Origin: OLB7 sp966250335 | GTDB taxonomy: Bacteria; Bacteroidota; Ignavibacteria; OLB7 | Direction: 5' to 3' | Assembly: GCA_966250335.1 (NCBI GenBank) | Contig: CBINGZ010000008.1 | Span: 62,001-126,000 of the forward strand | DNA: 64,000 nucleotides | Shown: in pieces, positions 17,723 to 26,694 of the stretch | How positions within the stretch are numbered: position 1 is the first letter of the stretch | Layout: every line of letters begins with the position of its first letter | The notes under the pieces: model-generated | What the model was told of the DNA's origin: nothing | The model's database searches: none | Seen by the model: only the letters and a program-made list of their open reading frames with translations | Made by a program: the position numbers and the translations under genes

Positions 17723-18526
17723 TTATGGAGTAAGTCCCGAGGGAACGCCCGAGGGATAACGATCATGGATCGCCACCCTGATCCGCTCGATACGGCTGTC
17801 CGGGCTGGGGTGCGTGCTGAAGAACTCGCGCCGCGCGGCACTGTTCTCCTGCAGAATCTCCATCGTCCGGATCATCCCACGGGGATCGAACCCCGCGTCG
17901 CCGACGATATCGACGGCAAGACGGTCGGCACGGATCTCGTCGTCACGGTCGTATCGCATGGCGACGATCGAGTCGATAAGCCGGTCGACGCCGTCAACGG
18001 GGGCGGCCCCCTGCTCGGACCCGTCGACGTCGGCGGTAAGGAGCGGGAACGAGTCGTCGTCGGGAAGACGCATCTTCACGATATGATCGGTTCCGTGCCG
18101 GGATACGACATGCGCCACAAGGTGGCCGAGGAGCGAGGCGAGCCGACCGTCGGTCTCCAGCAGCCGGGTGAGCCCGGATGTCACGAGGATCTCCCCTCCG
18201 GGAAGCGCGAACGCCTCGACGGCGACGGAATCGGCCAGCAGATGGAACTCGAACTCGTAGGAAGGAAAGGAAGTCTCCGATCGTGATACGATCCGCTCCC
18301 CGATCCGCCGGAGCCGGTCCAGGTCGCGCGCATCGGGAGCGGGATCGCCGTAACGACGGCGGATCCGTGCGGCCGCGCGCAATCCTATCGCCCGCTCCTG
18401 AACGGGAGTGATCGATTCGGCACGAAGATCTTCTCCGGGTTCCCCCTCTTCCCTCCGTGAGCCGAACCAGAGACTCACCCCCATCATCACGAACACGAGC
18501 AGGGCCAGTGGTTTCAACATCTTCAT
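17723..18526 (-). CDS. M48-like protein with degenerate zinc-protease motif
   Basis: A 267-residue protein with an N-terminal membrane segment or signal anchor (PLALLVFVMMGVSLWFG, about 5-21) and a fold like M48/BepA peptidases. It keeps the pre-motif blocks (VEAFALPGGEILVTSGLTRLL), the third-ligand region (DDEIRADRLAV) and the C-terminal STHPSPDSRIERI. The metalloprotease motif, however, reads HLVAH where HExxH is expected: both His remain but the catalytic Glu is Leu (codon CTT). If the base calls are right it should be inactive as a protease and may act as a chaperone or regulator. The start ATG at 18526 has GGGAG 8 bases upstream. It is divergent from the sugar kinase gene. Confidence 0.82.
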   Translation of the reverse strand: MKMLKPLALLVFVMMGVSLWFGSRREEGEPGEDLRAESITPVQERAIGLRAAARIRRRYGDPAPDARDLDRLRRIGERIVSRSETSFPSYEFEFHLLADSVAVEAFALPGGEILVTSGLTRLLETDGRLASLLGHLVAHVVSRHGTDHIVKMRLPDDDSFPLLTADVDGSEQGAAPVDGVDRLIDSIVAMRYDRDDEIRADRLAVDIVGDAGFDPRGMIRTMEILQENSAARREFFSTHPSPDSRIERIRVAIHDRYPSGVPSGLTP

Positions 18527-18748
18527 GAAATGCTCTCCCGGGCCGGCTCGCGAACATGATCCCGCGTCATCATCCGTTCCGATCGTCGGAACCACCCGTC
18601 GCCACAAAGAACAACGCCACGGTGCAAACCGGTTCCGCCCCACCGTTCATGTGAGGAAACGGAAGCCCCGGGCTGGCATGAAGCGGGTCCGGATGATATC
18701 TTCGCCCCCCGCCCGGCATCGAACGCAGGAACGCCGAGATGCCGGAGC

Positions 18749-19735
18749 ATGAACCGCAACCCGGAGATGAAACCGATGACGACAGAGATATCGGACTCGA
18801 ACCGATCCGCCCCGACCCGATCGCCGCGCCGGCTCGACCTGGTCTCGATCGGTGAATGTCTCGTCGAGTTCAATCGAACGGAGAGCGGAGCATGGGCTCC
18901 CTCCTACGCGGGGGACGCATACAACGCCCTCTTCTACGCGGGAAGGCTCGGCCTGGCGACCGGGTTCATCTCGGCGGTCGGCGACGATCTCTTCACCCCG
19001 ATGATGGCCGGGGGGATCGAGCGCGACGGGATCGACACCTCCCGCCTGCTCCATCTTCAGGGGAGGCGGAACGGACTCTACTTCATCGAGCTGGACCGAC
19101 AGGGGGAGTATACGTTCCACTTCTGGCGGAACGACTCGGCGGCGACCGAGACGCTGCTCCGGCATGATCCCGAAGAACTGAAGAGGTACGTTTCCGGTTC
19201 CTCATGGCTCCTCCTCTCCGGCATCACCCTCGCCGTCATGAAGGGACGGGAACGGCTGCTCGAGCTGCTGCGCGCCGTGCGCGGGACGACCCGGATCGCA
19301 TTCGACACGAACTACAGAGCGCGGCTCTGGACCTCTCCCCAGGAATATCGGACCGCGCTGGAGGAGGTTCTGGGCCTGGTCGATCTCTACCTTCCCTCCC
19401 GCTCCGATCTTCATGTCGTCTACCCCGGATCGAGCATCGAGGAGCATTGCAGGAGAGCCTCGGAGAAGGGGGTGGGAACGATCGTCGTCAAATCGGGCGC
19501 CGACGGGTTCGGCGTATGGCACGGAGATCGGATCGAGATGTTTCATCCCCCGTCGCATATCTCCGTGGTCGATACGACCGGGGCGGGAGATGCCTTCAAC
19601 GGCGGGCTGATCGCCGGGCTGACACGGGGGCTGGAGACGACGGAAGCAGGAAGAATCGGACAACGGGCGGCGGAACATGCGCTCCGCGTCCACGGAGCAA
19701 TCGACAGGAGATTCGAAGATGAACGGACGAACTGA
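18749..19735 (+). CDS. PfkB-family sugar kinase (2-keto-3-deoxygluconate kinase-like)
   Basis: A 328-residue ribokinase-fold enzyme that phosphorylates a sugar with ATP. It shows the N-terminal start LDLVSIGECLVEFNR, the substrate-lid block GDAYNALFYAGRLG, IAFDTNYRARLW (typical of KDG kinases) and the PfkB signature DTTGAGDAFNGGLIAG with the catalytic Asp. Overall pattern fits KdgK better than fructokinase, but substrate is not proven. Its 3' end overlaps the start of the GH38 gene by 17 bases, so the two are probably cotranslated. Alternative ATGs lie a few codons downstream. The first 20-25 residues look non-conserved. Confidence 0.85.
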   Translation: MNRNPEMKPMTTEISDSNRSAPTRSPRRLDLVSIGECLVEFNRTESGAWAPSYAGDAYNALFYAGRLGLATGFISAVGDDLFTPMMAGGIERDGIDTSRLLHLQGRRNGLYFIELDRQGEYTFHFWRNDSAATETLLRHDPEELKRYVSGSSWLLLSGITLAVMKGRERLLELLRAVRGTTRIAFDTNYRARLWTSPQEYRTALEEVLGLVDLYLPSRSDLHVVYPGSSIEEHCRRASEKGVGTIVVKSGADGFGVWHGDRIEMFHPPSHISVVDTTGAGDAFNGGLIAGLTRGLETTEAGRIGQRAAEHALRVHGAIDRRFEDERTN

Positions 19736-22232
19736 GGTTCCCGAAGAGGGCCGGCCGGAACCGCCGACGATCCACATGGTCGGCAACGCCCACCTCGATC
19801 CCGCATGGATGTGGCAGTGGGGGGAAGGGATGGAGGCGTTCCTGGCGACCTGCCGCTCCGCCCTCGACCGGATGGAGGAGAACACGGAGTTCGTCTTCAC
19901 CTGCAGCTCGGCCGCGCATTACAGATGGGTCGAGGAGGTGGAGCCCGAACTCTTCGAACGGATCGCGCAACGTGTCGCCGAGGGACGATGGGCGATCGTG
20001 GGAGGATGGTGGACCCAGGCCGACTGCAACCTCCCGTCGGGCGAAGGGTTCGTGCGGCAGGCCTTGCTCGGACAGCGATATTTTATGTCACGTTTCGGTC
20101 GTATCGCGCGGGTCGGCTACAGTCCCGACGCCTTCGGCCACTGCCACGGTCTTCCCCAGCTCCTCGGCGGGGCCGGAATGACCGGGTATATCTTCTGCCG
20201 CCCCGATCCGAACGAGCTGGAGCTCCCCGCTCCCCTCTTCCGCTGGCGCGGGCTCGACGGCTCGTCGGTTCTCGGCTACCGCGTCCCCTTCCACTACAAC
20301 ATGTACGAGTCGTCGGTGCCGAAGAAAGTGGAGGATCTCGAACGGATATATCAGGAGAGGCTCGGCCCGATGGGACGCTCCTGGTGCCTCTTCTACGGCG
20401 TCGGGAACCACGGCGGGGGCCCGACGAAGGAACATATCGCACAGATCGTGGAGATCGACCGGAACCCGGACCGGCCACGCCTCCTCTTCAGCGATCCCGA
20501 ACGGTTCCTGGCGGAAGCGGCCGCCGACGAGTCGCGCGTGATCCCGGAATGGATCGACGATCTGCAGCTCAACGCCCCCGGATGCTATTCGGCGCATTCC
20601 GAGATAAAGAAACTGAACAGGGAAAGCGAGCATCTGCTGGCGCAGGCCGAACGCCTCGCCTCGCTTGCCGCCATCCTGACGGGGGCTCCCTATCCCGGCA
20701 GGGAGCTGCGGGAGGCGTGGGAGAACGTCTGCTTCAATCACTTCCACGATATACTCTGCGGGGTCGCCGTACGGGAGGCGCTGGAGGACGCGATCGGCAT
20801 GTACGGAACGGCCCTGAGCAGAGCGCGCTCCGTCACCCGGTACTCCCTGGCGCGGCTGGCCCGGACCGTCGATACGACGGGCGAGGGGAGAACGCTGATC
20901 GTCTTCAACTCCCATGCGATGCCGGTCCGGGAGTACGTGACCTTCGAACTCTGGCACGACATCGACAAGGCGCTCTGGTCGCAACCGGTGCATATCACGG
21001 TGACCGACGACGCCGGGAACGACCTTCCCTGCCAGCTCGGTTTCACCTCCGGAAAGATCGGAAAGGACCGTATCGCCGTCACCTTCAGGGCCGATGTTCC
21101 CGCGCTCGGCTGGAACTGCTATCGGGTTCATTACGGCCGGCGGAGCGTCCACGAGGATCGGCGGGACGTTCTGGTGGAGGATGACGGAGGAGAGATCGTG
21201 ACGATGAAGAATAATCACATCACGATACGGATATCGCGCGCGACGGGGGCGGTCGTCGGTCTCCTTCACAGAAGCACCGGCCTGGAGATCGTCGACGGCG
21301 CCGCGGCGGTTCCGATCCCGATCGACGATCCTACCGACACATGGGGCCACGGGGTCACGACGTTCAATAAGATCGCGGGACGATTCGGAGAGGGGGAGGC
21401 CCGCCTTGTGGAGCACGGCCCGACCCATGCCGTGATCCGGACACGGAGCCGGTTCCGCTCATCATGGGTCCAGCAGGATTTCCGCCTCCATGCCGATTCC
21501 CCCGACGTTCATGTCGATCTAAAGCTCTTCTGGGGAGAACGGAACACCATGCTCAAGCTCGGCTTCGGGACAACCATATCGGATGCTGACGCACTTTACG
21601 AAGGGGCCTACTCCGTCACCGCCAAGCCGTGCGACGGGGCCGAACGGCCGGGAGGATCGTGGGGGGCGCTGGAAGGGGCGATCGACGGAACGTCGCTGAC
21701 CTTCGCCGTGGTCAACGACGCCAAGCACGGCTACAGCGCGGAGACGACGCCGGGAGGGACATCGCTTCGCCTCACCGTGCTGCGATCGCCTCCCTATGCG
21801 CTCCATGATCCGCATCCGTTTCATGAGGATGAGGATCTCGATTATCTCGATCAGGGGGTTCAGCGCTTCCGGTACATCATGCGGGTTCTGGAGGGTGAAG
21901 ATCGCAGAGCGAGCCTTGCGGAGTCGGCCGGGCTGCTCTCCGCTCCGCTCGTTCCGCATTTCGAGTCGGGGCATGAGGGGAGCGGACGCAGCTGCAACGG
22001 GATCATCGTCTCTTCCGGCACCCTCTCGGTACGTGTGCTCAAGCGCGCGGAGGATGAGGATGGATGGATCGTACGCCTCTTCGAAAGCGAGGGAATCCCC
22101 GCGGCGGGAACCGTCTCGATTCCGGCTCTCGGAGTCTCGTGGGAAGTGAAGCTGGGGCCGTACGAGGTGGCGTCCTGGAGGGTCACGGAGGGGAAGATCA
22201 CACTGACGAATCTCGTGGAACTCGATCTCTGA
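19719..22232 (+). CDS. Glycoside hydrolase family 38 alpha-mannosidase
   Basis: An 838-residue retaining alpha-mannosidase. Zinc-site motifs are HLDPAW (His25, Asp27) near the start and NHFHDILCG in the helical region. The nucleophile Asp is in GYSPDAFGHCHGLPQLL (about 137). The C-terminal half is the expected beta-sandwich (IVFNSHAMPVREYVTFEL, then LHRSTGLEIVDG). No signal peptide is seen, so it should act in the cytosol on imported mannosides or manno-oligosaccharides. The start ATG at 19719 is preceded by AGGAG and overlaps the kinase stop at 19735, which supports a two-gene operon for uptake and breakdown of a glycan. No transporter gene is next to it. Confidence 0.93.
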   Translation: MNGRTEVPEEGRPEPPTIHMVGNAHLDPAWMWQWGEGMEAFLATCRSALDRMEENTEFVFTCSSAAHYRWVEEVEPELFERIAQRVAEGRWAIVGGWWTQADCNLPSGEGFVRQALLGQRYFMSRFGRIARVGYSPDAFGHCHGLPQLLGGAGMTGYIFCRPDPNELELPAPLFRWRGLDGSSVLGYRVPFHYNMYESSVPKKVEDLERIYQERLGPMGRSWCLFYGVGNHGGGPTKEHIAQIVEIDRNPDRPRLLFSDPERFLAEAAADESRVIPEWIDDLQLNAPGCYSAHSEIKKLNRESEHLLAQAERLASLAAILTGAPYPGRELREAWENVCFNHFHDILCGVAVREALEDAIGMYGTALSRARSVTRYSLARLARTVDTTGEGRTLIVFNSHAMPVREYVTFELWHDIDKALWSQPVHITVTDDAGNDLPCQLGFTSGKIGKDRIAVTFRADVPALGWNCYRVHYGRRSVHEDRRDVLVEDDGGEIVTMKNNHITIRISRATGAVVGLLHRSTGLEIVDGAAAVPIPIDDPTDTWGHGVTTFNKIAGRFGEGEARLVEHGPTHAVIRTRSRFRSSWVQQDFRLHADSPDVHVDLKLFWGERNTMLKLGFGTTISDADALYEGAYSVTAKPCDGAERPGGSWGALEGAIDGTSLTFAVVNDAKHGYSAETTPGGTSLRLTVLRSPPYALHDPHPFHEDEDLDYLDQGVQRFRYIMRVLEGEDRRASLAESAGLLSAPLVPHFESGHEGSGRSCNGIIVSSGTLSVRVLKRAEDEDGWIVRLFESEGIPAAGTVSIPALGVSWEVKLGPYEVASWRVTEGKITLTNLVELDL

Positions 22233-22283
22233 AGGATGACGATCTCGGACGAGATCTCCTCTTCTCATCCGACTGCGATACGA

Positions 22284-23672
22284 TCACCCCGTCTCGCCGC
22301 AGACGCGACGGACGGCCTCATCCCCTCTGACCACTCCCCGCCCCTGGAACACCGAGGGGGTGCCGGGGAGCGGCCGGGCCGTCTCCATCAGGACTCTCTT
22401 GACCTCCGCCGGCGTCAGCGACGGTCTCGCCTCCAGCATCTGCGCCACGATCGAGGCAACGATCGGAGCCGCGAACGATGTCCCGTCCACATGCTTATAT
22501 CCCGGCGTGATCTGCTTTTCCTCCACGATCCTGCGCAGGACCGCCGAGCGCGCCTCCAGCGGCGTGCGGGCGCTCAGGAGCTTGCCGCGTATCCACGTCT
22601 GCCGGGCGAGCGTCGGGATCGCCTGCATCAGCTTCTCGTCGTCGGCGCACGCCATGTAGAAGAGCGCCTCCGCCTCGGTTTTCACGGCGGTGCGGGGAAG
22701 GATCGGAGCGGCCACCCAGATCGCCGGAGCGAGCAGTTCAGGCTTGTGCACCCCTGTCGGAGCATCGCCGAACGAGCTGTACCAGAGATTCCCGACGAGA
22801 GGATCGGTCGAGTTGTGGTCGTCGTACCCGCCGACGGTGATCGCCGAGGGAGCCGCGGCCGGAGGTTTTATCGGTTCACGAGGATCATTCCCCGCCGCGG
22901 CCACCACGACCACCCCCTGCTCCGCCAGTTCCTCCACCAGGGCGACCACCGGATGATCCATCGAGTCGGTCGACTCATCCACCCCCAGCGACATGTTCAC
23001 CACGCGGATACCGTAGCGGCGATGATGGAGCACGATCCATTTCAGCGCGTTCACCACCTCCGGCGTCTTGATGCCGAAATGGGTCATGGCGGGGATCAGC
23101 ACGACCCCGGCATCGGAGGCGATGCCGCGATATCTGCCGTGCGACAGGTAGCCGCTCCCGGCCGCCGTGCATGCGGTCATGGTGCCGTGCCACGCCTCGA
23201 TTCCGGGGTCCTGTTCCATCAGCGCCTCCACATCCCGCACGGGGATGCAGCGGACCGCATCGTACATCGCCGCGATACGGTTGCCGGGGAGAATGAGATC
23301 GGGGTGAGGATAGAAACCGCTGTCGACGAACGCGATCGTCACGCCGCGCCCCGTGAAACGGGGATCGGCGCCGACGCGTTCAGGTGTGGAGAGGATCGGA
23401 TAGCCGGAGAGATCGAGATCGATGAAGTAGGGATCGCCGTTCCGTTCGATGAGCTGGCGTCGCTGCAGTTCCCGCTCGGCCTGCTCCAGACATGCGCGGC
23501 AGACAGGACCGTTCGGATCGATCTCCGGGGCTATCTCATCCAGATGGCGCGCCAGCAGTTCGCGCTGTTCGCTCGCATAGTCGAGGATCGGTATCAGTTC
23601 GGCTCCCGAACCCTCGCGTCCGTGACGAAGCATGCAGACGGGACAGATCGTCCTCTCTTTCTTTCGTATCAT
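22284..23672 (-). CDS. Subtilisin-like serine protease with N-terminal Cys4 zinc-finger-like region
   Basis: A 462-residue S8 peptidase. The triad is visible: Asp117 (IAFVDSGFYPHPDL), His162 (WHGTMTACTA) and Ser in DGTSFAAPIVAS near the C-terminal third, with the oxyanion Asn in VVVVAAAGNDPREP. There is no signal peptide. Instead the protein begins with a pair of Cys motifs, CPVC (10-13) and CRAC (58-61), that look like a split zinc ribbon. This suggests an intracellular protease with a binding module, unlike the usual secreted subtilases. The ATG at 23672 has AGGA just upstream; a GTG at 23687 is an alternative. Its 5' end runs head to head with thpR, whose ATG is at 23680, so the promoters must lie inside each other's genes or share bases. 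Confidence 0.88.
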   Translation of the reverse strand: MIRKKERTICPVCMLRHGREGSGAELIPILDYASEQRELLARHLDEIAPEIDPNGPVCRACLEQAERELQRRQLIERNGDPYFIDLDLSGYPILSTPERVGADPRFTGRGVTIAFVDSGFYPHPDLILPGNRIAAMYDAVRCIPVRDVEALMEQDPGIEAWHGTMTACTAAGSGYLSHGRYRGIASDAGVVLIPAMTHFGIKTPEVVNALKWIVLHHRRYGIRVVNMSLGVDESTDSMDHPVVALVEELAEQGVVVVAAAGNDPREPIKPPAAAPSAITVGGYDDHNSTDPLVGNLWYSSFGDAPTGVHKPELLAPAIWVAAPILPRTAVKTEAEALFYMACADDEKLMQAIPTLARQTWIRGKLLSARTPLEARSAVLRRIVEEKQITPGYKHVDGTSFAAPIVASIVAQMLEARPSLTPAEVKRVLMETARPLPGTPSVFQGRGVVRGDEAVRRVCGETG

Positions 23673-23679
23673 TATTCCT

Positions 23680-24306
23680 ATGAACACTCCGACGAACCGC
23701 CCCGATCCCTCCTCGGGGAGAGAACCGACCCATCGCTGCTTCTTCGCCGTGAAGTTCAGCCGCGAGGTCGAGGATTACATCGTATCGGTCATCACCGGAC
23801 TGAAACGCCACCGCGCCGCCGTCTCATGGACTCCCGTCGGGAACATCCATCTGACGCTCCGCTTTCTGGGAGATATCGGCGACGTCCAGCTCGCCCGGGC
23901 CCGCTCCGCCGAGCTCCCTCCGTTCCATCCCTTCACCCTTGCCGCGCGCGGACTCGGCGCCTTCCCGCTGATGCGGGCGCCGCGGGTCCTCTGGGCCGGC
24001 GTGGCCGGAGCATCGCAGACCGATACCGATCGCCTGCTCCACCTTCAGCAGCAGACCGAACGCTGGGCGCGGGCTCTGGGGCTTCCGCCGGAGGAACGGC
24101 GCTACAGGCCCCATATCACGCTCGGCAGGGTACAGAGAGCATCCGACGGCCTTCAGGAAGTGACCGACGAGATGATCACGCGCGAGTGCGACTCCCCCTT
24201 CTGTCGTATCGGGGAGCTTCTGCTGATGAAGAGCACGCCGGCTCCGGGAGGATCGATCTACGAGACGGTCGGGAGGTGGGAATTGAGGGACGGAACGGAG
24301 GAGTGA
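23680..24306 (+). CDS. thpR: RNA 2',3'-cyclic 3'-phosphodiesterase (ThpR/LigT)
   Basis: A 208-residue 2H phosphoesterase that opens RNA 2',3'-cyclic phosphates. Both catalytic HxT motifs are present: HLT in GNIHLTLRFLGD (57-59) and HIT in RPHITLGRV (145-147). The N-terminal RCFFAVKFSREV matches the family start. The ATG at 23680 begins MNTPTNRPDP and lies within 8 bases of the divergent protease start. The C-terminal end converges on the ECF sigma gene at 24358. Physiological role of ThpR is uncertain across bacteria; a link with RNA ligation or repair is inferred from the family only. Confidence 0.9.
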   Translation: MNTPTNRPDPSSGREPTHRCFFAVKFSREVEDYIVSVITGLKRHRAAVSWTPVGNIHLTLRFLGDIGDVQLARARSAELPPFHPFTLAARGLGAFPLMRAPRVLWAGVAGASQTDTDRLLHLQQQTERWARALGLPPEERRYRPHITLGRVQRASDGLQEVTDEMITRECDSPFCRIGELLLMKSTPAPGGSIYETVGRWELRDGTEE

Positions 24307-24357
24307 CCCCGCCCCCGCCGGATCTCCGGCGAAGAGCGCCACCCCCGCCGATCCGTA

Positions 24358-24990
24358 TCAGTCGTCCTTGAAATGTTCCAGCTTCCCCTGAAGCCGCTTC
24401 AGAAGAAGCGCCCGGGCACGGAAGAGATGCGCCTTGACGGTCCCCAGCGGAAGGCTCAGCCGCTCGGCGATCTCCGCGTACTCCATCTCATGCTTGTGGC
24501 GCAGCTCGATAACGATACGATATTTATCGGGAAGGTTCCTGATCGCCTCCTGCAGAACGGCGGTCCGCTCGGCCGAGGTGATCGGGATATCGGGAAGGAC
24601 CGCGCTGGTGTCGGGCAGCTCCATCTGCATCTCGCCGTCGCGCGTCTGGACCGGCGCGTCCATCGACACGGTCCTCAGCCGCCGCTTCCGGAGGTAGTCG
24701 ATGCAGTTGTTCGACGCGATCTTGTAGAGCCACGTGGAGAAGGCGTACTCCGGGTTGAAGCTCCCCAGGGAGTTGAACGCCTTGATGAAGGCCTCCTGCG
24801 TCAGATCCTCCGCGTCGTTCTTCTCACGGATCATCCGGGAGAGCATCGCATGCAGCGAACGCCAATACTTGTTGCGAAGGCGCGTGTACGCCTCCTGCTC
24901 CCCGGCAAGTGCCCGGGTGACAAGCTCGTAATCCTCCTGTCGACTCTTGAGCCGTCGCTCGTCGACCGCGTTTGTCTCGTGCGTTGACAT
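24358..24990 (-). CDS. ECF-type RNA polymerase sigma factor
   Basis: A 210-residue sigma-70 family factor. Region 2 (about 45-110) contains DAEDLTQEAFIKAFNSLGSF and FSTWLYKIASNNCIDYLRKR. Region 4 (about 150-205) has LPDKYRIVIELRHKHEMEYAEIAERL followed by the helix-turn-helix LPLGTVKAHLFRARALL. The group is SigW/RpoE-like. No anti-sigma gene is adjacent: downstream it meets thpR tail to tail, and upstream lies a divergent FKBP lipoprotein gene. The start ATG at 24990 gives MSTHETNAVDERR; longer frames run into noncoding sequence. A TAACTTCG stretch just upstream could be a -7 element. Confidence 0.92.
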   Translation of the reverse strand: MSTHETNAVDERRLKSRQEDYELVTRALAGEQEAYTRLRNKYWRSLHAMLSRMIREKNDAEDLTQEAFIKAFNSLGSFNPEYAFSTWLYKIASNNCIDYLRKRRLRTVSMDAPVQTRDGEMQMELPDTSAVLPDIPITSAERTAVLQEAIRNLPDKYRIVIELRHKHEMEYAEIAERLSLPLGTVKAHLFRARALLLKRLQGKLEHFKDD

Positions 24991-25074
24991 CGTCCCGAAG
25001 TTAGCGTTTTGGGACCATATAACGATTTCGAAGATTCTCCGCACTATCGCTTTTCGGATATTCGTCGCTCGTAC

Positions 25075-25082
25075 TACCTTTG
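25075..25082 (+). promoter_or_regulatory. Candidate -7 element (TACCTTTG)
   Basis: Matches TAnnTTTG exactly. It lies about 133 bases before the FKBP lipoprotein ATG, in the divergent region between it and the sigma factor gene. No clear TTG -33 element. Confidence 0.35.
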
Positions 25083-25214
25083 CTCCTTCGCTTCCCCTCC
25101 CCTTTCGGCGCGGAAGCGGGATGCCGTCATGACCGGGCACCCCCTTCCGGAAGGTTTTCGGGGAAGGGCGCGGTACGGCGCATCATCCTGTGGCAGTCGA
25201 TTCAATTCGCAACA

Positions 25215-25814
25215 ATGATCCGACACATCCTTCCGGCCGAGTCCCGAGCTTCGGGACGGGGCTCGCTTCGATTCCTGCTTCCGTTTCTTATCGCGGCGCT
25301 CTCGCTGGGGCATGTCGCCTGCGGTTCGTCGAGCACGGCGCAGAAAGGGGGAGATACCCTCACTACCGCCCCGACTCCCCCGGTCACGACCGCTCCCCAG
25401 CAGCCGCAGACCCCTCCCAACCGACCGCAGCAGATGTCGACCATCAGCGGGATCAACTATATCGACGAGGTCCGGGGGACCGGGCCGTTCATCGAGAACG
25501 GGATGACCGTGCTGGTCGATTACGCCGGCTATCTGGTGAGCGGCGAGCTCTTCGACACCTCGATCGACTCCGTCGGGAAGCTCCACAACTTCGACCGCCA
25601 CGGATATCCGTTCCAGCCGCTCGAGTTCACCGTGGGGACGGGAGATGTGATCAGGGGATGGGATGAGGGGCTGACGACCGACATGCGGGTCGGAGGGAAG
25701 CGCCGTCTCGTTATCCCCCCGAACCTTGCCTACGGTCCCAGGGGACGTTCGGGCATACCTCCGAACGCGACACTCATCTTCGACATTCACGTCCTCTCGG
25801 CCCGCCGCCCCTGA
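25215..25814 (+). CDS. FKBP-type peptidyl-prolyl isomerase, lipoprotein
   Basis: A 199-residue protein. An N-terminal signal with a lipobox-like SLGHVACGSS (Cys near 34) suggests a lipid-anchored periplasmic or outer-membrane protein. A Thr/Pro/Gln-rich linker (about 45-70) follows. The FKBP domain covers about 80-197: VLVDYAGYLVSGELFDTS, then FTVGTGDVIRGWDEGL, GGKRRLVIPPNLAYG and IPPNATLIFDIHVLS. These cover the usual active-site positions (Tyr, Asp, Phe, Val/Ile, Trp, Tyr). It should catalyse proline isomerisation in folding envelope proteins. The start ATG at 25215 is chosen because it gives a clean signal peptide; the frame is open further upstream. Next gene starts 76 bases later. Confidence 0.9.
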   Translation: MIRHILPAESRASGRGSLRFLLPFLIAALSLGHVACGSSSTAQKGGDTLTTAPTPPVTTAPQQPQTPPNRPQQMSTISGINYIDEVRGTGPFIENGMTVLVDYAGYLVSGELFDTSIDSVGKLHNFDRHGYPFQPLEFTVGTGDVIRGWDEGLTTDMRVGGKRRLVIPPNLAYGPRGRSGIPPNATLIFDIHVLSARRP

Positions 25815-25890
25815 CCGGCCGCGGGCCCGGGCCTCCGGAGACGCTTCGATGCTCACGCCTCTTCTGCACGATTGACCGTACAACGATCCC

Positions 25891-26589
25891 ATGCCGACAC
25901 CTGAACCTCCTCCCATCTCTCCCCGGAGAATCCCCCGCCTGCGCAGAAGCCCCGGTTCCTCCCGCAAAGGCTTCGGCATCCCCCTTGGTCCCCTCCTCGT
26001 GGCCGTTCTGATCGCACTCCTCGTCTACAAGCTCTTCATGGAGTCGGACGGGGGGTTCCGGAGCGAGATCGTCGATCTGGCCGGTTCCGTCGAACGGATC
26101 CAGGAGCTGAGCACGGTCCGGAGCCATCTCCGGTTCGCCGTCGTCGTGCGGGAGGAGTCGGGAAATATCGTGGTGCGGCGTCTGGCCGAGAACGACGACA
26201 GGATCGGCATGACCGACCTGGGATCGGCGCTCTTCCACGATCCGACGATGATCGTCGGTCTGCACGGGATCGCCACCTACGGCGTGCGCCTGAACGATCT
26301 GCGGGAGCGAGTCCGGCAGGATGACGCCAGCGTGACCGTCAGGCTCCCCGACGCCGAACTGCTCGACGTCAGGCTCGTCGCCGACGACACCCGTATCGTG
26401 GCGCAGATGAAGGGACTCTTCAGAAGCTCGAACGACGAGCTTCTGCTGGAGGCGCAGCGCAAGGGGGAGGAGTTCACCCGTCGATACGCCCTGGAGGATA
26501 CCTCGCTTCTCGACCTGGCCGCACGGCGCGCCCGCGAGGCGCTGACGCTGCTGGTGCAGGGCTCCGGCAAGAAGGTCATCTTCGAGTAG
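25891..26589 (+). CDS. DUF4230 family membrane protein
   Basis: A 232-residue protein with one membrane segment near the N-terminus (PLLVAVLIALLVYKLF, about 34-49) and a domain I recognise as DUF4230 from the pattern SVERIQELSTVRSHLRFAVV, then a Gly-rich middle (IVGLHGIATYGVRLNDL), SVTVRLPDAELLDVRLVADD and the helical ELLLEAQRKGEEFTRRYALE. The role of this family is unknown. The domain is predicted outside the cytosol. It lies in a same-strand run with the FKBP gene before it and DUF3891 after it (105 bases). Confidence 0.8.
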   Translation: MPTPEPPPISPRRIPRLRRSPGSSRKGFGIPLGPLLVAVLIALLVYKLFMESDGGFRSEIVDLAGSVERIQELSTVRSHLRFAVVVREESGNIVVRRLAENDDRIGMTDLGSALFHDPTMIVGLHGIATYGVRLNDLRERVRQDDASVTVRLPDAELLDVRLVADDTRIVAQMKGLFRSSNDELLLEAQRKGEEFTRRYALEDTSLLDLAARRAREALTLLVQGSGKKVIFE

Positions 26590-26694
26590 GACCTTCCTCA
26601 CCGCCGGAGATCGCCGATCGTCGCGGCATACGTATCTTGCCGCGCAGCACGCGGGATCGTCGGCCCGGACGGCCAATTCTCTTTGCGATATATC

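Noticed and set aside
22236..24371. Plus-strand open frame of 711 codons
   Set aside because: It runs antisense to the subtilase and out of frame with thpR, both of which have clear motifs.
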